NCBI RefSeq assembly: GCF_002251735.1
Contig: NZ_NOXS01000033.1
Coordinates: 483,737 to 547,736, forward strand
Reading direction: 5' to 3'
Origin: Elstera cyanobacteriorum
GTDB taxonomy: Bacteria; Pseudomonadota; Alphaproteobacteria; Elsterales; Elsteraceae
Length of the DNA: 64,000 nt
Positions 1 through 9,991 of the stretch are shown one piece after another; within the stretch, counting starts at the first letter, position 1; each line of letters starts with the position of its first letter. A program made the translations under genes and the position numbers. The notes under the pieces are model-generated. The model was not told the origin of the DNA and did not search any database. It saw only the letters and a program-made list of their open reading frames with translations.

Positions 1-1773
1 TCCATCATCGCGCATATCGACCACGGCAAATCGACGCTGGCGGATCGCTTGATCCAGGCCTGCGGCGGCCTGTCGGACCGCGAGATGAAGGAACAGGTGC
101 TCGATTCGATGGATATCGAGCGCGAACGCGGTATCACCATCAAGGCGCAGACCGTGCGCCTGCAATATAAAGCCTCGGACGGCGTGACCTATACGCTGAA
201 CCTGATGGATACGCCGGGCCATGTGGACTTCGCCTATGAAGTCAGCCGCAGCCTCGCCGCCTGCGAAGGTTCGCTGCTGGTGGTCGATGCCAGTCAGGGC
301 GTCGAAGCCCAGACCTTGGCCAACGTTTATCAGGCTTTGGATGCCCATCACGAAATCGTGCCGGTCCTCAATAAGATCGACCTGCCCGCCGCCGAACCGG
401 AGCGGATCAAGACGCAGATCGAAGATGTGATCGGCATTGATGCGTCCGACGCCGTGATGATTTCGGCGAAAACCGGCCTTGGCATCGGTGATGTGCTGGA
501 AGCGCTGGTCAAGCGCCTGCCGCCGCCGACCGGCGACGAAACCGCGCCGCTGAAGGCGCTGCTGATCGATAGCTGGTATGATGCCTATCTCGGCGTCGTC
601 ATTTTGGTGCGCGTGCGCGACGGGATTCTGAAGACCGGCGCCAAGATTAAGCTGATGTCCACCGGCGCCGTCTATCAGGTGGACCGGGTCGGCGCCTTCA
701 CCCCGAAGGCGACGACGATTGGCGAGCTGGGGCCGGGCGAAGTTGGCTTCATCACGGCGGGCATCAAGGCGGTGGCCGATTGCGCCGTGGGCGATACGAT
801 CACTGAAGAAAAGCGCCCGGCGGCGGCCCCCTTGGCGGGGTTCAAACCCTCTGTGCCGGTGGTGTTCTGCGGTCTTTTCCCGGCGGATGCGGCGGAGTTC
901 GAGCATTTGCGCGAAAGCCTGCAAAAGCTGCGGTTGAACGATGCCAGCTTCCAGTTCGAAGCCGAAAGCTCCGCCGCGCTGGGGTTCGGCTTCCGCTGCG
1001 GCTTCTTGGGGCTGCTGCACCTTGAAATCATCCAGGAACGGCTGGAGCGCGAGTTCAACCTCGATCTCGTCACCACCGCCCCCTCGGTGGTCTATAAGGT
1101 CGTCCTCACCAATGGTGAGGAAATGGAGCTGCATAACCCCGCCGATATGCCGGACGTAGTGCGGATCGAAGAAATCCAGGAACCCTGGATCAAAGCGACA
1201 ATCATGGTGCCGGACGAGCATCTTGGCGCGATTCTGGCACTCTGCCAGGAACGGCGCGGTATTCAGATCGATCTGACCTATGCCGGGAACCGGGCTATGG
1301 CGGTCTATCGCCTGCCGCTCAACGAAGTCGTCTTCGATTTCTATGACCGGCTAAAATCGGTCAGCCGGGGCTACGCCAGCTTCGATTATGCGCTCGATGG
1401 GTATGAGCCGGGCGATCTCGTGCTGCTGAACATTCTGGTGAACGCCGAACCGGTGGATGCGCTGGCGCTGATCGTTCACCGCAGCCAGGCCGACCGGCGC
1501 GGGCGGGCTTTGTGCGAAAAGCTGAAAGACCTGATCCCGCCGCAAATGTTCCAGATCGCCATTCAGGCCGCCATCGGCGGGCGCATCATCGCGCGCGAAA
1601 CCGTGCGGGCGATGCGTAAGGACGTTCTGTCCAAATGCTACGGCGGCGATATTTCCCGTAAGCGCAAACTGCTGGAAAAGCAGAAGGAAGGGAAAAAGCG
1701 CATGCGGCAGTTCGGCAAGGTCGAAATTCCGCAAAGCGCCTTCCTCGCCGCGCTCAAGACCGGGCCGGAATAA
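1..1773 (+). CDS. lepA: Elongation factor 4 (LepA), 5' end outside window
   Basis: Translational GTPase that acts on stalled or mis-translocated ribosomes. The window opens inside the G1 motif (AHIDHGKST). It is followed by the switch region [11 protein letters not shown], the G3 motif DTPGHVDF and the G4 motif NKID. The C-terminal end carries the EF4-specific stretch [19 protein letters not shown] and the basic tail. About 590 codons are present and the family is about 600 residues long, so only some 10 N-terminal residues are missing. The frame is open from base 1, so the apparent TTG at 49 is not the real start. A strong hairpin terminator follows the stop. Confidence 0.97.
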   Translation, partial: SIIAHIDHGKSTLADRLIQACGGLSDREMKEQVLDSMDIERERGITIKAQTVRLQYKASDGVTYTLNLMDTPGHVDFAYEVSRSLAACEGSLLVVDASQGVEAQTLANVYQALDAHHEIVPVLNKIDLPAAEPERIKTQIEDVIGIDASDAVMISAKTGLGIGDVLEALVKRLPPPTGDETAPLKALLIDSWYDAYLGVVILVRVRDGILKTGAKIKLMSTGAVYQVDRVGAFTPKATTIGELGPGEVGFITAGIKAVADCAVGDTITEEKRPAAAPLAGFKPSVPVVFCGLFPADAAEFEHLRESLQKLRLNDASFQFEAESSAALGFGFRCGFLGLLHLEIIQERLEREFNLDLVTTAPSVVYKVVLTNGEEMELHNPADMPDVVRIEEIQEPWIKATIMVPDEHLGAILALCQERRGIQIDLTYAGNRAMAVYRLPLNEVVFDFYDRLKSVSRGYASFDYALDGYEPGDLVLLNILVNAEPVDALALIVHRSQADRRGRALCEKLKDLIPPQMFQIAIQAAIGGRIIARETVRAMRKDVLSKCYGGDISRKRKLLEKQKEGKKRMRQFGKVEIPQSAFLAALKTGPE

Positions 1774-1794
1774 GCGCAAGGTCAGACTGTTCGC

Positions 1795-1836
1795 AGACCG
1801 TCTTCGCGGGCACCCGGGAAGACGGTCTTGCTTTTT
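1795..1836 (+). terminator. Intrinsic terminator after lepA
   Basis: Stem AGACCGTCTTC paired with GAAGACGGTCTT around a short GC loop, followed by a T run at 1832-1836. It sits 22 bp after the lepA stop. It overlaps the upstream in-frame start codon of the next gene at 1828, which supports the later start at 1864. Confidence 0.85.
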
Positions 1837-1863
1837 GGGCCGGTCTTCGGCCAAGCATGGGCC

Positions 1864-2925
1864 ATGACGACTTCCGCCCCTGCCGCCGCGCCCTGGTGGC
1901 GCCCTGATCGCTTTGCCCGCAAGCGCCCGTTTCTACACCGCCGCGCCGATGCGCTGCGGGCAACCCGTGCGTTTTTTGACCATGCCGGGTTTCTCGAAGT
2001 CGATCCGCCCGCCTTGCAGGTATCGCCGGGACTAGAGCCGCATTTGCACGCCGTCGGTGCCGATCTGCACCGTCCGACGGGCGAAGGGCTGCGGCGCTAT
2101 CTCCATACCTCGCCCGAATTCACCATGAAAAAGCTGCTGGCGGCGGGCGAAACCCAGATTTACGCCCTAGGTCACGTTTGGCGCGACCGCGAAGGGTCTG
2201 ACACCCATTCGCCGGAATTCACCATGCTGGAATGGTACCGCGTCGGCGCTGATTACCGCGATTTGATGGCGGATTGCGAAGGGCTTATCCGCCGCGTGAC
2301 TGGTGGCCAGCCGTTGCGGCGCGGCGATCAGGTGATCCCCGTCACCGGACCCTTCGAACGGTTGACGGTAGCGGACGCCTTCGCGCGCCATTGCGGAATT
2401 GACCTGCTCGCCTCCGCCCCCGACCCGAAGCAACCGGGTAGCGATGCCGCGTCCGCTCGGTTGCTGGCGGCGGATGCCGACCGGCTGGGCGTGCGCGTTG
2501 CCGCCGATGACCGTTGGGACGATATCGTCTTCCGCTTAATGTTCGAGTTTATCGAACCGCACTTGGGGCGGCAGCGCCCGACGTTTTTGATCGATTATCC
2601 GATCTCGATGGCCGCGCTCGCCCGCCCAAAGCCGGAAGACCCGCGCCTCGCCGAACGGTTCGAGCTGTATGCGGCGGGGGTCGAACTCGCCAATGCTTTC
2701 GGCGAATTGACCGATGCAGCGGAGCAGCGCGCGCGGTTCGAGGCCGATATGGAGTTGAAGCAGGCGCTCTATGGCGAGCGCTACCCGATCGACGAGGATT
2801 TTCTCGCGGCGCTCGCCCACGGTCTGCCCGCGTCGGCGGGGATCGCATTAGGCTTTGACCGGCTGGTGATGCTGGCGGCGGGGGCGGAAAAACTCTCGGA
2901 TGTTCTATGGGCGGAGGTTCAGTAA
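1864..2925 (+). CDS. epmA: EF-P lysine lysyltransferase-like protein (EpmA/GenX family)
   Basis: Class II lysyl-tRNA-synthetase paralogue without an anticodon-binding domain. EpmA proteins attach (R)-beta-lysine to a conserved lysine of elongation factor P. The 353 residues fit the family (about 325 in E. coli). Visible class II motifs include HTSPEFTMKKLLAAG, HVWRDRE, FTMLEWYR and the motif-3 region GIALGFDRLVMLAAG. ATG 1864 is chosen because the longer reading would start inside the lepA terminator. The next gene begins on the last base of its stop codon. No EF-P or EpmB gene lies in the window, so its actual substrate is inferred from the family. Confidence 0.88.
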   Translation: MTTSAPAAAPWWRPDRFARKRPFLHRRADALRATRAFFDHAGFLEVDPPALQVSPGLEPHLHAVGADLHRPTGEGLRRYLHTSPEFTMKKLLAAGETQIYALGHVWRDREGSDTHSPEFTMLEWYRVGADYRDLMADCEGLIRRVTGGQPLRRGDQVIPVTGPFERLTVADAFARHCGIDLLASAPDPKQPGSDAASARLLAADADRLGVRVAADDRWDDIVFRLMFEFIEPHLGRQRPTFLIDYPISMAALARPKPEDPRLAERFELYAAGVELANAFGELTDAAEQRARFEADMELKQALYGERYPIDEDFLAALAHGLPASAGIALGFDRLVMLAAGAEKLSDVLWAEVQ

Positions 2926-4268
2926 TGCGGCCCGGTAAATCGAACCGTTCGTCCGGCCCCCGCCGTCCGGCGCCGAAAGGCAAGGACCGGCGCGGCGAGC
3001 GGGTGCGCGTCACCATCGACCGGCTGGGCGTGCAGGGCGATGGGTTGGCGCAGGTCGATGGGGTGCCGCTGTTCGTGCTGGGGGCCTTGCCGGGCGAAAC
3101 GGTCGAGGCGGTGCTGACGGCGCCGCGCGGCGATGGCTGGGCAGCGCGGACGGAGACCGTGGTTGCAGACGCGAACCCTGACCGCATCGCCCCGATCTGC
3201 GGCCTGTTCGGGCGCTGCGGCGGCTGTAGCCTGCATCACCTGTCCGATACCGCCCAAGCGGCGCTGAAGACCGACCGCATTCGCCGTGCCCTGCAACGCC
3301 AGGGGTTCGAGAGCGTGCCGATGCGCCCGCTGGCAATGAGCCCGCCCGCCAGCCGTCGCCGTGCCAGTTTCGCCGCCCGCCGCACGGTTAAGGGGGTGAT
3401 CCTCGGGTTCCACGAGGCGGCCTCCGCCACGATCCTACCGCTGGAGGCCTGCCCGCTGCTGCGCCCGGCGCTCGTCGCGGCCTTGCCGCCGTTGCGCGAC
3501 GCGCTGGCGGATATTCTGCCCGCCGGGGGAACGGTCGATCTGGTGATGACCGAAAGCGGCGCGGGTCTCGATGTCGCCCTGATCGGTCTCGCCGCGCCGA
3601 CTTTGCCCCAGCGCGAGACGCTGGCCGCCTTGGCCGATAGGCTCGACCTTGCCCGTTTGGCCTGGGCGCTGGATGCGACCAGCCCGGTCGAAAGTCTGGC
3701 CGAACGGCGGGCGCCGTGGCTCCCCCTCGGCGGGGTGCGCGCAATCGTGCCGCCGGGCGGCTTTCTGCAAGCGACGGCTGAAGGCGAAGCGGCGCTGCTA
3801 GCGGGCGTGCGGGCGGCTCTGGCGGGCGTTCCGGCGCGCGCGCCGATCTTCGATCTGTTTGCCGGGCTGGGCACCTTCGCCCTGCCATTGGCGGCGGATG
3901 GGTTTCGCGTGACGGCGGTAGAAGGGTTGGCCGACCCGCTCACCGCCCTCGACCGCGCCGCCCGCCAAGCGATGCTGAGCGTGACCACCCAACAGCGCGA
4001 CCTGGAGCGCCGCCCGTTGCTGGCCGCCGAACTCGCGGGCGCGGCGGCGATCGTCATCGACCCGCCGCGCGCCGGGGCCAAGGCGCAAAGCCAGGAACTC
4101 GCAGCCTCGACCGTGCCGGTAATCGCCGCCGTTTCCTGCAATCCCGATAGTTTTGCCCGCGATGCCGCGCTGCTGGCCGAGGGCGGCTATCGGCTGGATT
4201 GGGTGCAGCCGGTCGATCAATTCCGTTGGTCGCCCCATGTGGAATTGGTGGCGCGCTTTAGCCGCTGA
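2925..4268 (+). CDS. Class I SAM-dependent RNA (uracil-C5) methyltransferase, RumA/RlmD type
   Basis: 447-residue enzyme expected to methylate uracil C5 in 23S rRNA. An N-terminal TRAM-like beta domain (RVTIDRLGVQGDGLAQVDG) is followed by an iron-sulfur site C-x5-C-x2-C (CGLFGRCGGC) with a later Cys in EACPLLR. The SAM-binding motif is FDLFAGLGTFALPLA, then IDPPRAGA, then the catalytic region AVSCNPDSFARD. The start at 2925 overlaps the epmA stop by one base and has GGAGG at 2913-2917, seven bases upstream, so it is preferred over the in-frame ATG at 2907. The family is certain; which uridine it targets cannot be told from sequence. Confidence 0.9.
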   Translation: MRPGKSNRSSGPRRPAPKGKDRRGERVRVTIDRLGVQGDGLAQVDGVPLFVLGALPGETVEAVLTAPRGDGWAARTETVVADANPDRIAPICGLFGRCGGCSLHHLSDTAQAALKTDRIRRALQRQGFESVPMRPLAMSPPASRRRASFAARRTVKGVILGFHEAASATILPLEACPLLRPALVAALPPLRDALADILPAGGTVDLVMTESGAGLDVALIGLAAPTLPQRETLAALADRLDLARLAWALDATSPVESLAERRAPWLPLGGVRAIVPPGGFLQATAEGEAALLAGVRAALAGVPARAPIFDLFAGLGTFALPLAADGFRVTAVEGLADPLTALDRAARQAMLSVTTQQRDLERRPLLAAELAGAAAIVIDPPRAGAKAQSQELAASTVPVIAAVSCNPDSFARDAALLAEGGYRLDWVQPVDQFRWSPHVELVARFSR

Positions 4269-4360
4269 CCGCAGAACACCCCCGCCGCCTTGCCGCTTCC
4301 GTTTCGCGCGAAAGCGCTCTAGCGTCTTTTCTCAGAAACAATCGGCGCGGGAGAAACGCA

Positions 4361-6373
4361 GTGTCGGAGTGTCGGGCGGTATATCAGGGCGATGAGGCTT
4401 TGGCGGGGCTCTTAGCCAAACACGGCGGTGCCGATCTGGCGGCGGTCAAGGCGCTGCTGGCGGGGCTGGCGAGCGCTTCGGTGGATCAGTCCGATACCGA
4501 CTGGCCGCGCATGATTGCCGCCGACCCGTCGCCCGCCCTAGTGGCGCAGCTTGAAGCGCTGAAGGCCGAGTTGAAAGCCGCCCAGCCCCAGCCGATGCCG
4601 CTGGCCGAGCGGGTTCCGGCCCTGCGTGCCCTCTTGGCGCAAACCGGCATCGATGGGTTCCTGATCCCGCGCGCCGACGAGCATCAGGGCGATTCGCTGG
4701 CCCCGCACGCCGAGCGCCTGCCGTGGCTGACCGGCTTTAGCGGATCGGCGGGGATTGCGGTTGTCCTGACCGAGCGCGCGGCCCTGTTCGTCGATGGCCG
4801 CTATACCGAACAGGCGCGCAACCAGACCGATGTTTCGGTGTTCGAGCAATGCCACCTGATCAACCAGCCACCCAGCGTGTGGCTGCAGGAGGCGGCGAAA
4901 CCCGGCCAGCGCATCGCCTTCGATCCCTGGTTGCATTCGCTTGATATGATCGAAAAACTGGCGGAAGCCCTGGCCGACAGCGGCGTGACCCTGGTTCCGG
5001 TGGAGCCGAACCCGGTCGATATGGTCTGGGGCGCGGCGCAGCCGCCGGTACCGTTGGGGCCGGTGCGCCTGCACCCGGACGCGCGGGCAGGCCGCTCCTC
5101 CGCCGATAAGCGCGCGGCGCTGGCGACCGATTTGCAGAAGCAGAAAGTCGCGGCGACGGTGATGACGACGCCGGAAAGCATCGCTTGGCTGCTGAATATT
5201 CGCGGTGCCGATGTGCCGAACAAGCCGGTAGCGCAGAGCTTCGCCCTGGCCCGCGCCGATGGCACGCTCGATTGGTTCATCGACGCGCGCAAGCTGCTGC
5301 CGGGGGTGACAGCGCATCTTGGGAACTCCGTGCGCGTGCGCGATCCGCTGGAATTCGTTGAGGCTTTGCGCGGTTTCTCCGGTCAGCGCGTGCTTCTGAA
5401 TGCCGCCGCCTGCGCCTGGGGCATCGCCGAAACCCTGACGAAGACCGGCGCGACCGTTGTACGCGGCACCGATCCCGTCGCCATCCCCCGCGCCTGCAAG
5501 ACCGAGGCGGAGTTGCAGGGCGCGCGTGACGCCCATCTGCGCGACGGGGCGGCGGTTATTCGCTTCCTTGCCTGGGTGAGCCGCGAAGCCTTGTCGGGTA
5601 ACCTCACCGAAATCGCCGCCGCCGATCAGCTCGAAGCCTTCCGGCGCGAAACCGGCGTGCTGCGCGGCCTTAGCTTCAACTCCATCTCTGCTGCTGGGCC
5701 GAATGCCGCCCTGCCGCATTATCGCCCGACGCCGGAGGCGCAGCGCGTGCTGACGCCGGGGGAAATCTATCTGATCGATAGCGGCGGGCAGTATGAGGAT
5801 GGCACGACCGACATTACCCGGACCCTCGCCCTCGGCACGCCCACCCCGGCGATGCGCCGTCACTTTACCTTGGTGCTGAAGGGCCATATCGCCATCGCCA
5901 CCCTGCGCTTCCCGACTGGGACGACGGGCGGGCATATCGACGCGATGGCGCGGCAGTTCCTCTGGGCCGATGGGCTTGATTACGACCATGGCACCGGCCA
6001 CGGCGTCGGCTCCTTCCTATCGGTCCACGAAGGCCCGCAGAGCATTTCGAAAGCCGGGACCGCCGCCGCGCTGATGCCGGGGATGATCCTGTCGAACGAG
6101 CCGGGCTATTACAAACCCGGCGCCTATGGCATCCGCTGCGAAAACCTCGTCATCGTCCGCACGCTTGACCTGCCGGGCGCCGAGCGGGAGATCATGGGCT
6201 TTGAAACCCTGACCTTCGCCCCCTGGGACCGCAGCCTGATCGACCTCGACATCCTGACCCCGGCCGAACGCGCCTGGATCGACGCCTATCACGCCGAGGT
6301 GCGCGCCAAGATGCTCCCGCAGCTCGACGGCGCGGCGGCAGCGTGGTTAGAGGCGGCGACGGCGGCGCTCTAA
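4361..6373 (+). CDS. M24-family Xaa-Pro aminopeptidase (aminopeptidase P)
   Basis: Dinuclear-metal peptidase that releases N-terminal residues preceding proline. The 670 residues comprise two creatinase-like N-terminal domains (FLIPRADEHQ, LFVDGRYTEQA) and a C-terminal pita-bread domain. Metal-site motifs are IDSGGQYEDGTTDITRT (two Asp), HGTGHGVGSFLSVHEGP (His), SNEPGYYKPG (Glu) and IRCENLV (Glu). The start is GTG 4361, with GGGAG eight bases upstream. About 70 residues precede the usual creatinase start; they look helical and resemble no domain I know. No signal peptide is seen, so it is probably cytoplasmic. Confidence 0.92.
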   Translation: MSECRAVYQGDEALAGLLAKHGGADLAAVKALLAGLASASVDQSDTDWPRMIAADPSPALVAQLEALKAELKAAQPQPMPLAERVPALRALLAQTGIDGFLIPRADEHQGDSLAPHAERLPWLTGFSGSAGIAVVLTERAALFVDGRYTEQARNQTDVSVFEQCHLINQPPSVWLQEAAKPGQRIAFDPWLHSLDMIEKLAEALADSGVTLVPVEPNPVDMVWGAAQPPVPLGPVRLHPDARAGRSSADKRAALATDLQKQKVAATVMTTPESIAWLLNIRGADVPNKPVAQSFALARADGTLDWFIDARKLLPGVTAHLGNSVRVRDPLEFVEALRGFSGQRVLLNAAACAWGIAETLTKTGATVVRGTDPVAIPRACKTEAELQGARDAHLRDGAAVIRFLAWVSREALSGNLTEIAAADQLEAFRRETGVLRGLSFNSISAAGPNAALPHYRPTPEAQRVLTPGEIYLIDSGGQYEDGTTDITRTLALGTPTPAMRRHFTLVLKGHIAIATLRFPTGTTGGHIDAMARQFLWADGLDYDHGTGHGVGSFLSVHEGPQSISKAGTAAALMPGMILSNEPGYYKPGAYGIRCENLVIVRTLDLPGAEREIMGFETLTFAPWDRSLIDLDILTPAERAWIDAYHAEVRAKMLPQLDGAAAAWLEAATAAL

Positions 6374-6393
6374 GCGTCACACACGGGAAAATT

Positions 6394-6414
6394 CCCTCTC
6401 CCGTTGGGAGAGGG
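6394..6414 (+). terminator. Hairpin after the M24 peptidase gene
   Basis: Near-perfect inverted repeat CCCTCTCCC / GGGAGAGGG with a 3-base loop, 20 bases after the stop. There is no T run, so it may be a factor-dependent end or an mRNA-stabilising stem rather than a classical terminator. Confidence 0.4.
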
Positions 6415-6473
6415 TTGGAAAAGAGAGACGGCGATGCCGGTTTGTTCCTGGTGCTCGCCAAGGATAGGCTAGA

Positions 6474-7301
6474 ATGTTTGATCTTTTAAGCCTGGACGGT
6501 TTGGGTCCGACCGTCCTGTTGGGGTTGTTTTTTCTCGCCATGCTGGCGGGGTTCGTCGATTCGATTGCGGGCGGCGGCGGGTTGCTGGTCATTCCGGCGC
6601 TGTTTGCGGTCGGGCTGACCCCGGCGCAGGTCTTCGGGACTTCGAAGCTTGGGGCTTGCTTCGGCAGTTTTTCGGCCAGCATGACCTTCGTGCGGCGCGG
6701 CGAGGTCGAGTTGCGCCCAATGGTCGGGATTATTGCCGCGACCTTCCTGGGGTCGGTCCTCGGGGCCTTAACGCTTCAGATCATCGACGCGGGGATTTTG
6801 CGCGGCCTTATCCCGTTTCTGCTGATTGCCATTGCCGTCTATATGCTGCTGGCGAAGAATGCCGGGGCGTTCGAGACGCATCGGCGGCTTGGCGAATTGG
6901 CTTTTGCCCTGATCTTCGGGATCGGCTTGGGCTTCTACGATGGGTTCTTCGGCCCCGGCACGGGATCGTTTTGGGCGCTCGCTTATGTAACGATGGCGGG
7001 CTATACGCTGCGCCGGGCGACGGGCCACGCCAAGATCGTGAATTTCACCAGCAATATCGCCGCGTTCCTAGTATTGGCCGGGGGCGGGCACGTGCTGTGG
7101 GGCGTTGGGGTTATTCTGGCCGCAGGGCAGTTCATCGGCGCGCGCTTCGGGGCGAAGTTGGTGCTGTCGAAAGGCGCGAAACTCGTGCGGCCGATGCTGG
7201 TGATCATGTCGCTGGCGATCACCGCGCGGCTGTTGGCGCAAGACCCCGATCACCCGCTCAGCCGCTTTGGTCTTTCGGTCTGGCGGGCAATCGTCGGGTA
7301 G
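6474..7301 (+). CDS. TSUP-family permease (TauE/SafE type)
   Basis: 275-residue inner-membrane protein of the TSUP / sulfite-exporter TauE-SafE family. It has about eight hydrophobic segments in two halves. Signature stretches are GFVDSIAGGGGLLVIPAL in the first half and GFYDGFFGPGTGSF in the second. These are the conserved glycine-rich hairpins of the family, which moves small organic or sulfur anions or other small molecules. The substrate cannot be inferred. It appears monocistronic, with a convergent gene behind it and a compact hairpin in the junction. Confidence 0.88.
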   Translation: MFDLLSLDGLGPTVLLGLFFLAMLAGFVDSIAGGGGLLVIPALFAVGLTPAQVFGTSKLGACFGSFSASMTFVRRGEVELRPMVGIIAATFLGSVLGALTLQIIDAGILRGLIPFLLIAIAVYMLLAKNAGAFETHRRLGELAFALIFGIGLGFYDGFFGPGTGSFWALAYVTMAGYTLRRATGHAKIVNFTSNIAAFLVLAGGGHVLWGVGVILAAGQFIGARFGAKLVLSKGAKLVRPMLVIMSLAITARLLAQDPDHPLSRFGLSVWRAIVG

Positions 7302-7316
7302 GGGGCCGAAGCCCCC
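7301..7316. terminator. Compact GC hairpin between convergent genes
   Basis: Perfect 6-bp stem GGGGGC / GCCCCC with a CGAA loop. It begins on the last base of the TSUP stop codon and lies 4 bp from the stop of the minus-strand carboxypeptidase. It is symmetric and so could serve both directions. No T run is present. Confidence 0.45.
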
Positions 7317-7319
7317 AGG

Positions 7320-8444
7320 TTACTTCACCAAATCGACCACACAGGCCGATAGCATATCGACGCCTAACCGGCGGGAACGGGCGGGCGACCAGCCGTAGAT
7401 CGGGTCTGGGCGGTTGGCGTTATCTTTGAACGGCATTTCGAGGGTCAGCGCCAAACAGCCGAGGTTGCGCGTCGCCCAATGGGACAGAAGGCGCGGATTA
7501 TTCGGCCCGCCGAGTGTGGAACTATGTTCGGTCTGGAAATCGGCATTGGCGACCATCAACGCGCTTTCAAACTTGGCGCGGCGGTCCAGCAGGTCGCCCG
7601 GCATATCGGCGGGGATGAAATGCACATAGGGCAGCCCCTCATCGCCGTGCAAATCGAGAAGCTGCGCTGCGCCGGTGGCTTCCAGCGCCGTGCGCACTGC
7701 CAGCGCCTCCGGGCTATACTCCGGCGTCGCGCGGTCCCATTCGCGGTTCAGGTTGGCGCCCGCAAAATTGGTGCGCAGATTGCCCCGGCGCGAGCCGTCT
7801 GGGTTGATGTCCGGCACAATATGCACATCGACGGTGGCCAGCAGGGCGCGGGCGGCGCTATCGGTCGGATCGAGCAGGCGGGCGAGGAAGCCTTCGAGGA
7901 AATAGCCGCTCATGGTTTCGCCTGGATGCTGGCGGGCGATCAGCCACAGCGGCGGGTGCCCGGCTTTATTGGCCGGGTCTTTGACGATCAACCGTTGGAT
8001 CGGCGCATTTTCAAGCGAATAGCCGAGAATATCGACCGAGACACGCGGATCGCGCGCGGCAGTGCCGATCAGCCGCTGGGTATCTTCCGCCGAATAGGGG
8101 GCGAAATAGGCATAAGCCGTGACATCGGTGGTCGGCGTGTGGCGGATGGTTAGCGTCGACCCATCATAGCTGGTGTCCGTCCGCCGCCAATCCTGCCCAT
8201 CGGCGGACACGCAGGCGCGGTAATCGGGCCAGCCTTTCGGGAAAGCCGCCGTTTCAACGCCGCGAATATGCAGCACCTGTTCCACCCCGCGCGGCGCGTA
8301 AACGCGGAAGTAGAACCATTGCGCGAAGTCCGACGCATTATCCGGGCGCAGGCGCAGCTCAATGGCGCGCACATCCTCTGTCGAAACGACAGTAATGGCG
8401 CCGCCGTGGAAATTCTGGTCGATGAGGGCCGAAATCGGGGCCAT
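7320..8444 (-). CDS. M14-family zinc carboxypeptidase (cytosolic carboxypeptidase-like)
   Basis: 374-residue protein with an N-terminal beta-sandwich (about 1-120) and an M14 catalytic domain, the arrangement of cytosolic carboxypeptidases (CCP/Nna1 relatives). The zinc ligands are in RQHPGETMSGYF (HxxE). The substrate-binding stretch is DINPDGSRRGNLRTNFAGANLNREW. The downstream LLDLHGDEG supplies the third zinc-ligand His. The general-base Glu lies in LTLEMPFKDN. There is no signal peptide. It is the last gene of a minus-strand run thyX-DUF3293-M14, with 4-bp gaps. Eukaryotic homologues trim polyglutamate tails; the bacterial substrate is unknown. Confidence 0.88.
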   Translation of the reverse strand: MAPISALIDQNFHGGAITVVSTEDVRAIELRLRPDNASDFAQWFYFRVYAPRGVEQVLHIRGVETAAFPKGWPDYRACVSADGQDWRRTDTSYDGSTLTIRHTPTTDVTAYAYFAPYSAEDTQRLIGTAARDPRVSVDILGYSLENAPIQRLIVKDPANKAGHPPLWLIARQHPGETMSGYFLEGFLARLLDPTDSAARALLATVDVHIVPDINPDGSRRGNLRTNFAGANLNREWDRATPEYSPEALAVRTALEATGAAQLLDLHGDEGLPYVHFIPADMPGDLLDRRAKFESALMVANADFQTEHSSTLGGPNNPRLLSHWATRNLGCLALTLEMPFKDNANRPDPIYGWSPARSRRLGVDMLSACVVDLVK

Positions 8445-8448
8445 GGTG

Positions 8449-8919
8449 CTACTCCTGAGCCAAGGGCACGAGTTCTAAGATTGCGGGTTGGTTCCGCACG
8501 ATGCGCGTATAGGCCCGCTGCCGCAAATGGCGGGCGAGGCCGAGGATATCGGTATTAGCGTCTTCTAAAATGAAGGCGCCTTCTTCGGGCGGCCAGGCGG
8601 GATCGTCGGGCAGGCCGACGTGGGGAAACCAGCGGCCCCCGCGCTGCCCCAATTCGCCCCACAGCATTTCCAGCCGGGCGGCGTTTTCGGTGGGGGTGAG
8701 TTGGGGATACATCTCCGTCATCGCGTCGCCCGGCGCGGGCAGGCCCGGATTGAAGGCGGAAAGGAACACGCCCGCCTCGACCGACTGTTCGGTTAGAAAC
8801 CGGCTGATCGCTGGGCTGATCTGCCCGACGCGCGCTTCATACAGGGCGCCGCGCGCCGCGAACATATAGCGGGTCGCAGACCAAGCGTCGCGCAAGGGAT
8901 CGGGCAGCGGTGGCAGCAT
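8449..8919 (-). CDS. DUF3293 domain protein
   Basis: 156-residue protein of no assigned function. The features I recognise as DUF3293 are FLSAFNPGLPAPGDA (family: a/vTAxNP), the helix TENAARLEMLWGEL, and WPPEEGAFILED near the C-terminus. It is soluble, with no signal or membrane segment. It lies between thyX and the M14 carboxypeptidase with gaps of 4 bases on both sides, so the three are almost certainly cotranscribed. Confidence 0.72.
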   Translation of the reverse strand: MLPPLPDPLRDAWSATRYMFAARGALYEARVGQISPAISRFLTEQSVEAGVFLSAFNPGLPAPGDAMTEMYPQLTPTENAARLEMLWGELGQRGGRWFPHVGLPDDPAWPPEEGAFILEDANTDILGLARHLRQRAYTRIVRNQPAILELVPLAQE

Positions 8920-8923
8920 GGCG

Positions 8924-9862
8924 TTAGGCTGCCGGACGGTCTAGGGAGATCATGAGTTCGGTCCACTCGCGCTTGCCGAGGCCGCTGTTTTCCTGGGTGA
9001 CATTTTCCCCGGCCAGCAGGCGCTTCACCACCGCCAGCATCCCGGCTGATAGCGAGACGGCGCCCAAGCGATAATCGCAGAAAGCCTCATAGCACCCCGG
9101 CACCCAGGCTTTCACGCTTTCCAGCATCGCTTCGGCATAAACGCGGATTTCATATTGGGCGTGCGGATCGGCGCGCAGCGACAGGAAATGCAGCAGATTG
9201 TGCAGATCGGTTTTCCAATACCATTGGGTATAGGTATTGAGGGTTAGGTTCATGCGGGCAAGCTCGCGCGCCAAGCCCGCCCGGTGCGGGTCATGGTCGG
9301 CGCTGTCGTCCTCGTTCAGCATCCACTCGTAATTGCGGTAGGTGCGTTCGGCATCGTCACGCAGCAGATCGAGCACGTGGGCGGCCTGTTCCGCCTCTAG
9401 CACCTCACCGCGTCCCTGGCGGTTCTGGGCCGATTGCGCCGCCAAATCTTCGGGCCGGGGCAGGTAGAATTCTTTATCGAGGATCGAATAGCGCGCCGAA
9501 ATCTCGTTCACATTCGCCGTACGGTGGCGAATCCATTGCCGCGCGACGAAGATCGGCAGTTTGACGTGATATTTAATTTCGCACATTTCGAACGGCGTCG
9601 AATGGCGGTGGCGCATCAGATATTTGATCAGTGCCTTATCTTCCGACACTTTGCGCGTGCCGCGCCCGTAGGACACCCGCGCCGCCTGCACCACGGCGGC
9701 ATCGTCGCCCATATAGTCGATCACCCGCACGAAACCGTGATCCAGCACCGGCAGGGCTTGGAATAGCATGTCTTCCAGATCGGGGACCGTGGCGCGGCGG
9801 GTTTCGAAGCGGGCGGCGCGCGCGGTTTCAATTTCGGCGCGTTGCGTGTCGGACAAGGGCAT
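8924..9862 (-). CDS. thyX: FAD-dependent thymidylate synthase
   Basis: Makes dTMP from dUMP with methylene-tetrahydrofolate, FAD and NADPH; it is the flavin alternative to ThyA. The ThyX signature is clear as [15 protein letters not shown] (family RHRxxSxNExSxRY), preceded by [19 protein letters not shown]. The C-terminal substrate-binding part includes [22 protein letters not shown]. At 312 residues it is longer than the short 220-250 residue forms but typical of alphaproteobacteria. The start is the ATG at 9862. No thyA is in the window. Confidence 0.96.
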   Translation of the reverse strand: MPLSDTQRAEIETARAARFETRRATVPDLEDMLFQALPVLDHGFVRVIDYMGDDAAVVQAARVSYGRGTRKVSEDKALIKYLMRHRHSTPFEMCEIKYHVKLPIFVARQWIRHRTANVNEISARYSILDKEFYLPRPEDLAAQSAQNRQGRGEVLEAEQAAHVLDLLRDDAERTYRNYEWMLNEDDSADHDPHRAGLARELARMNLTLNTYTQWYWKTDLHNLLHFLSLRADPHAQYEIRVYAEAMLESVKAWVPGCYEAFCDYRLGAVSLSAGMLAVVKRLLAGENVTQENSGLGKREWTELMISLDRPAA

Positions 9863-9991
9863 CGGTAAACCTTTCGGACCCGTCGGAAAAAGCGGCCCCG
9901 CACGGTAGCGCGCGGGTTTCGGGGCTGCAACAGCAGTGCGCTTCGATTAAGCTTTCAATTCCTATCCTTTTCTCGACACGAGGTGCCCCCA

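Noticed and set aside
4538..6001. 487-codon minus-strand frame opposite the M24 peptidase
   Set aside because: Low-complexity Arg/Gln/His/Gly composition typical of antisense in high-GC DNA. The plus-strand gene has clear metal-site motifs.
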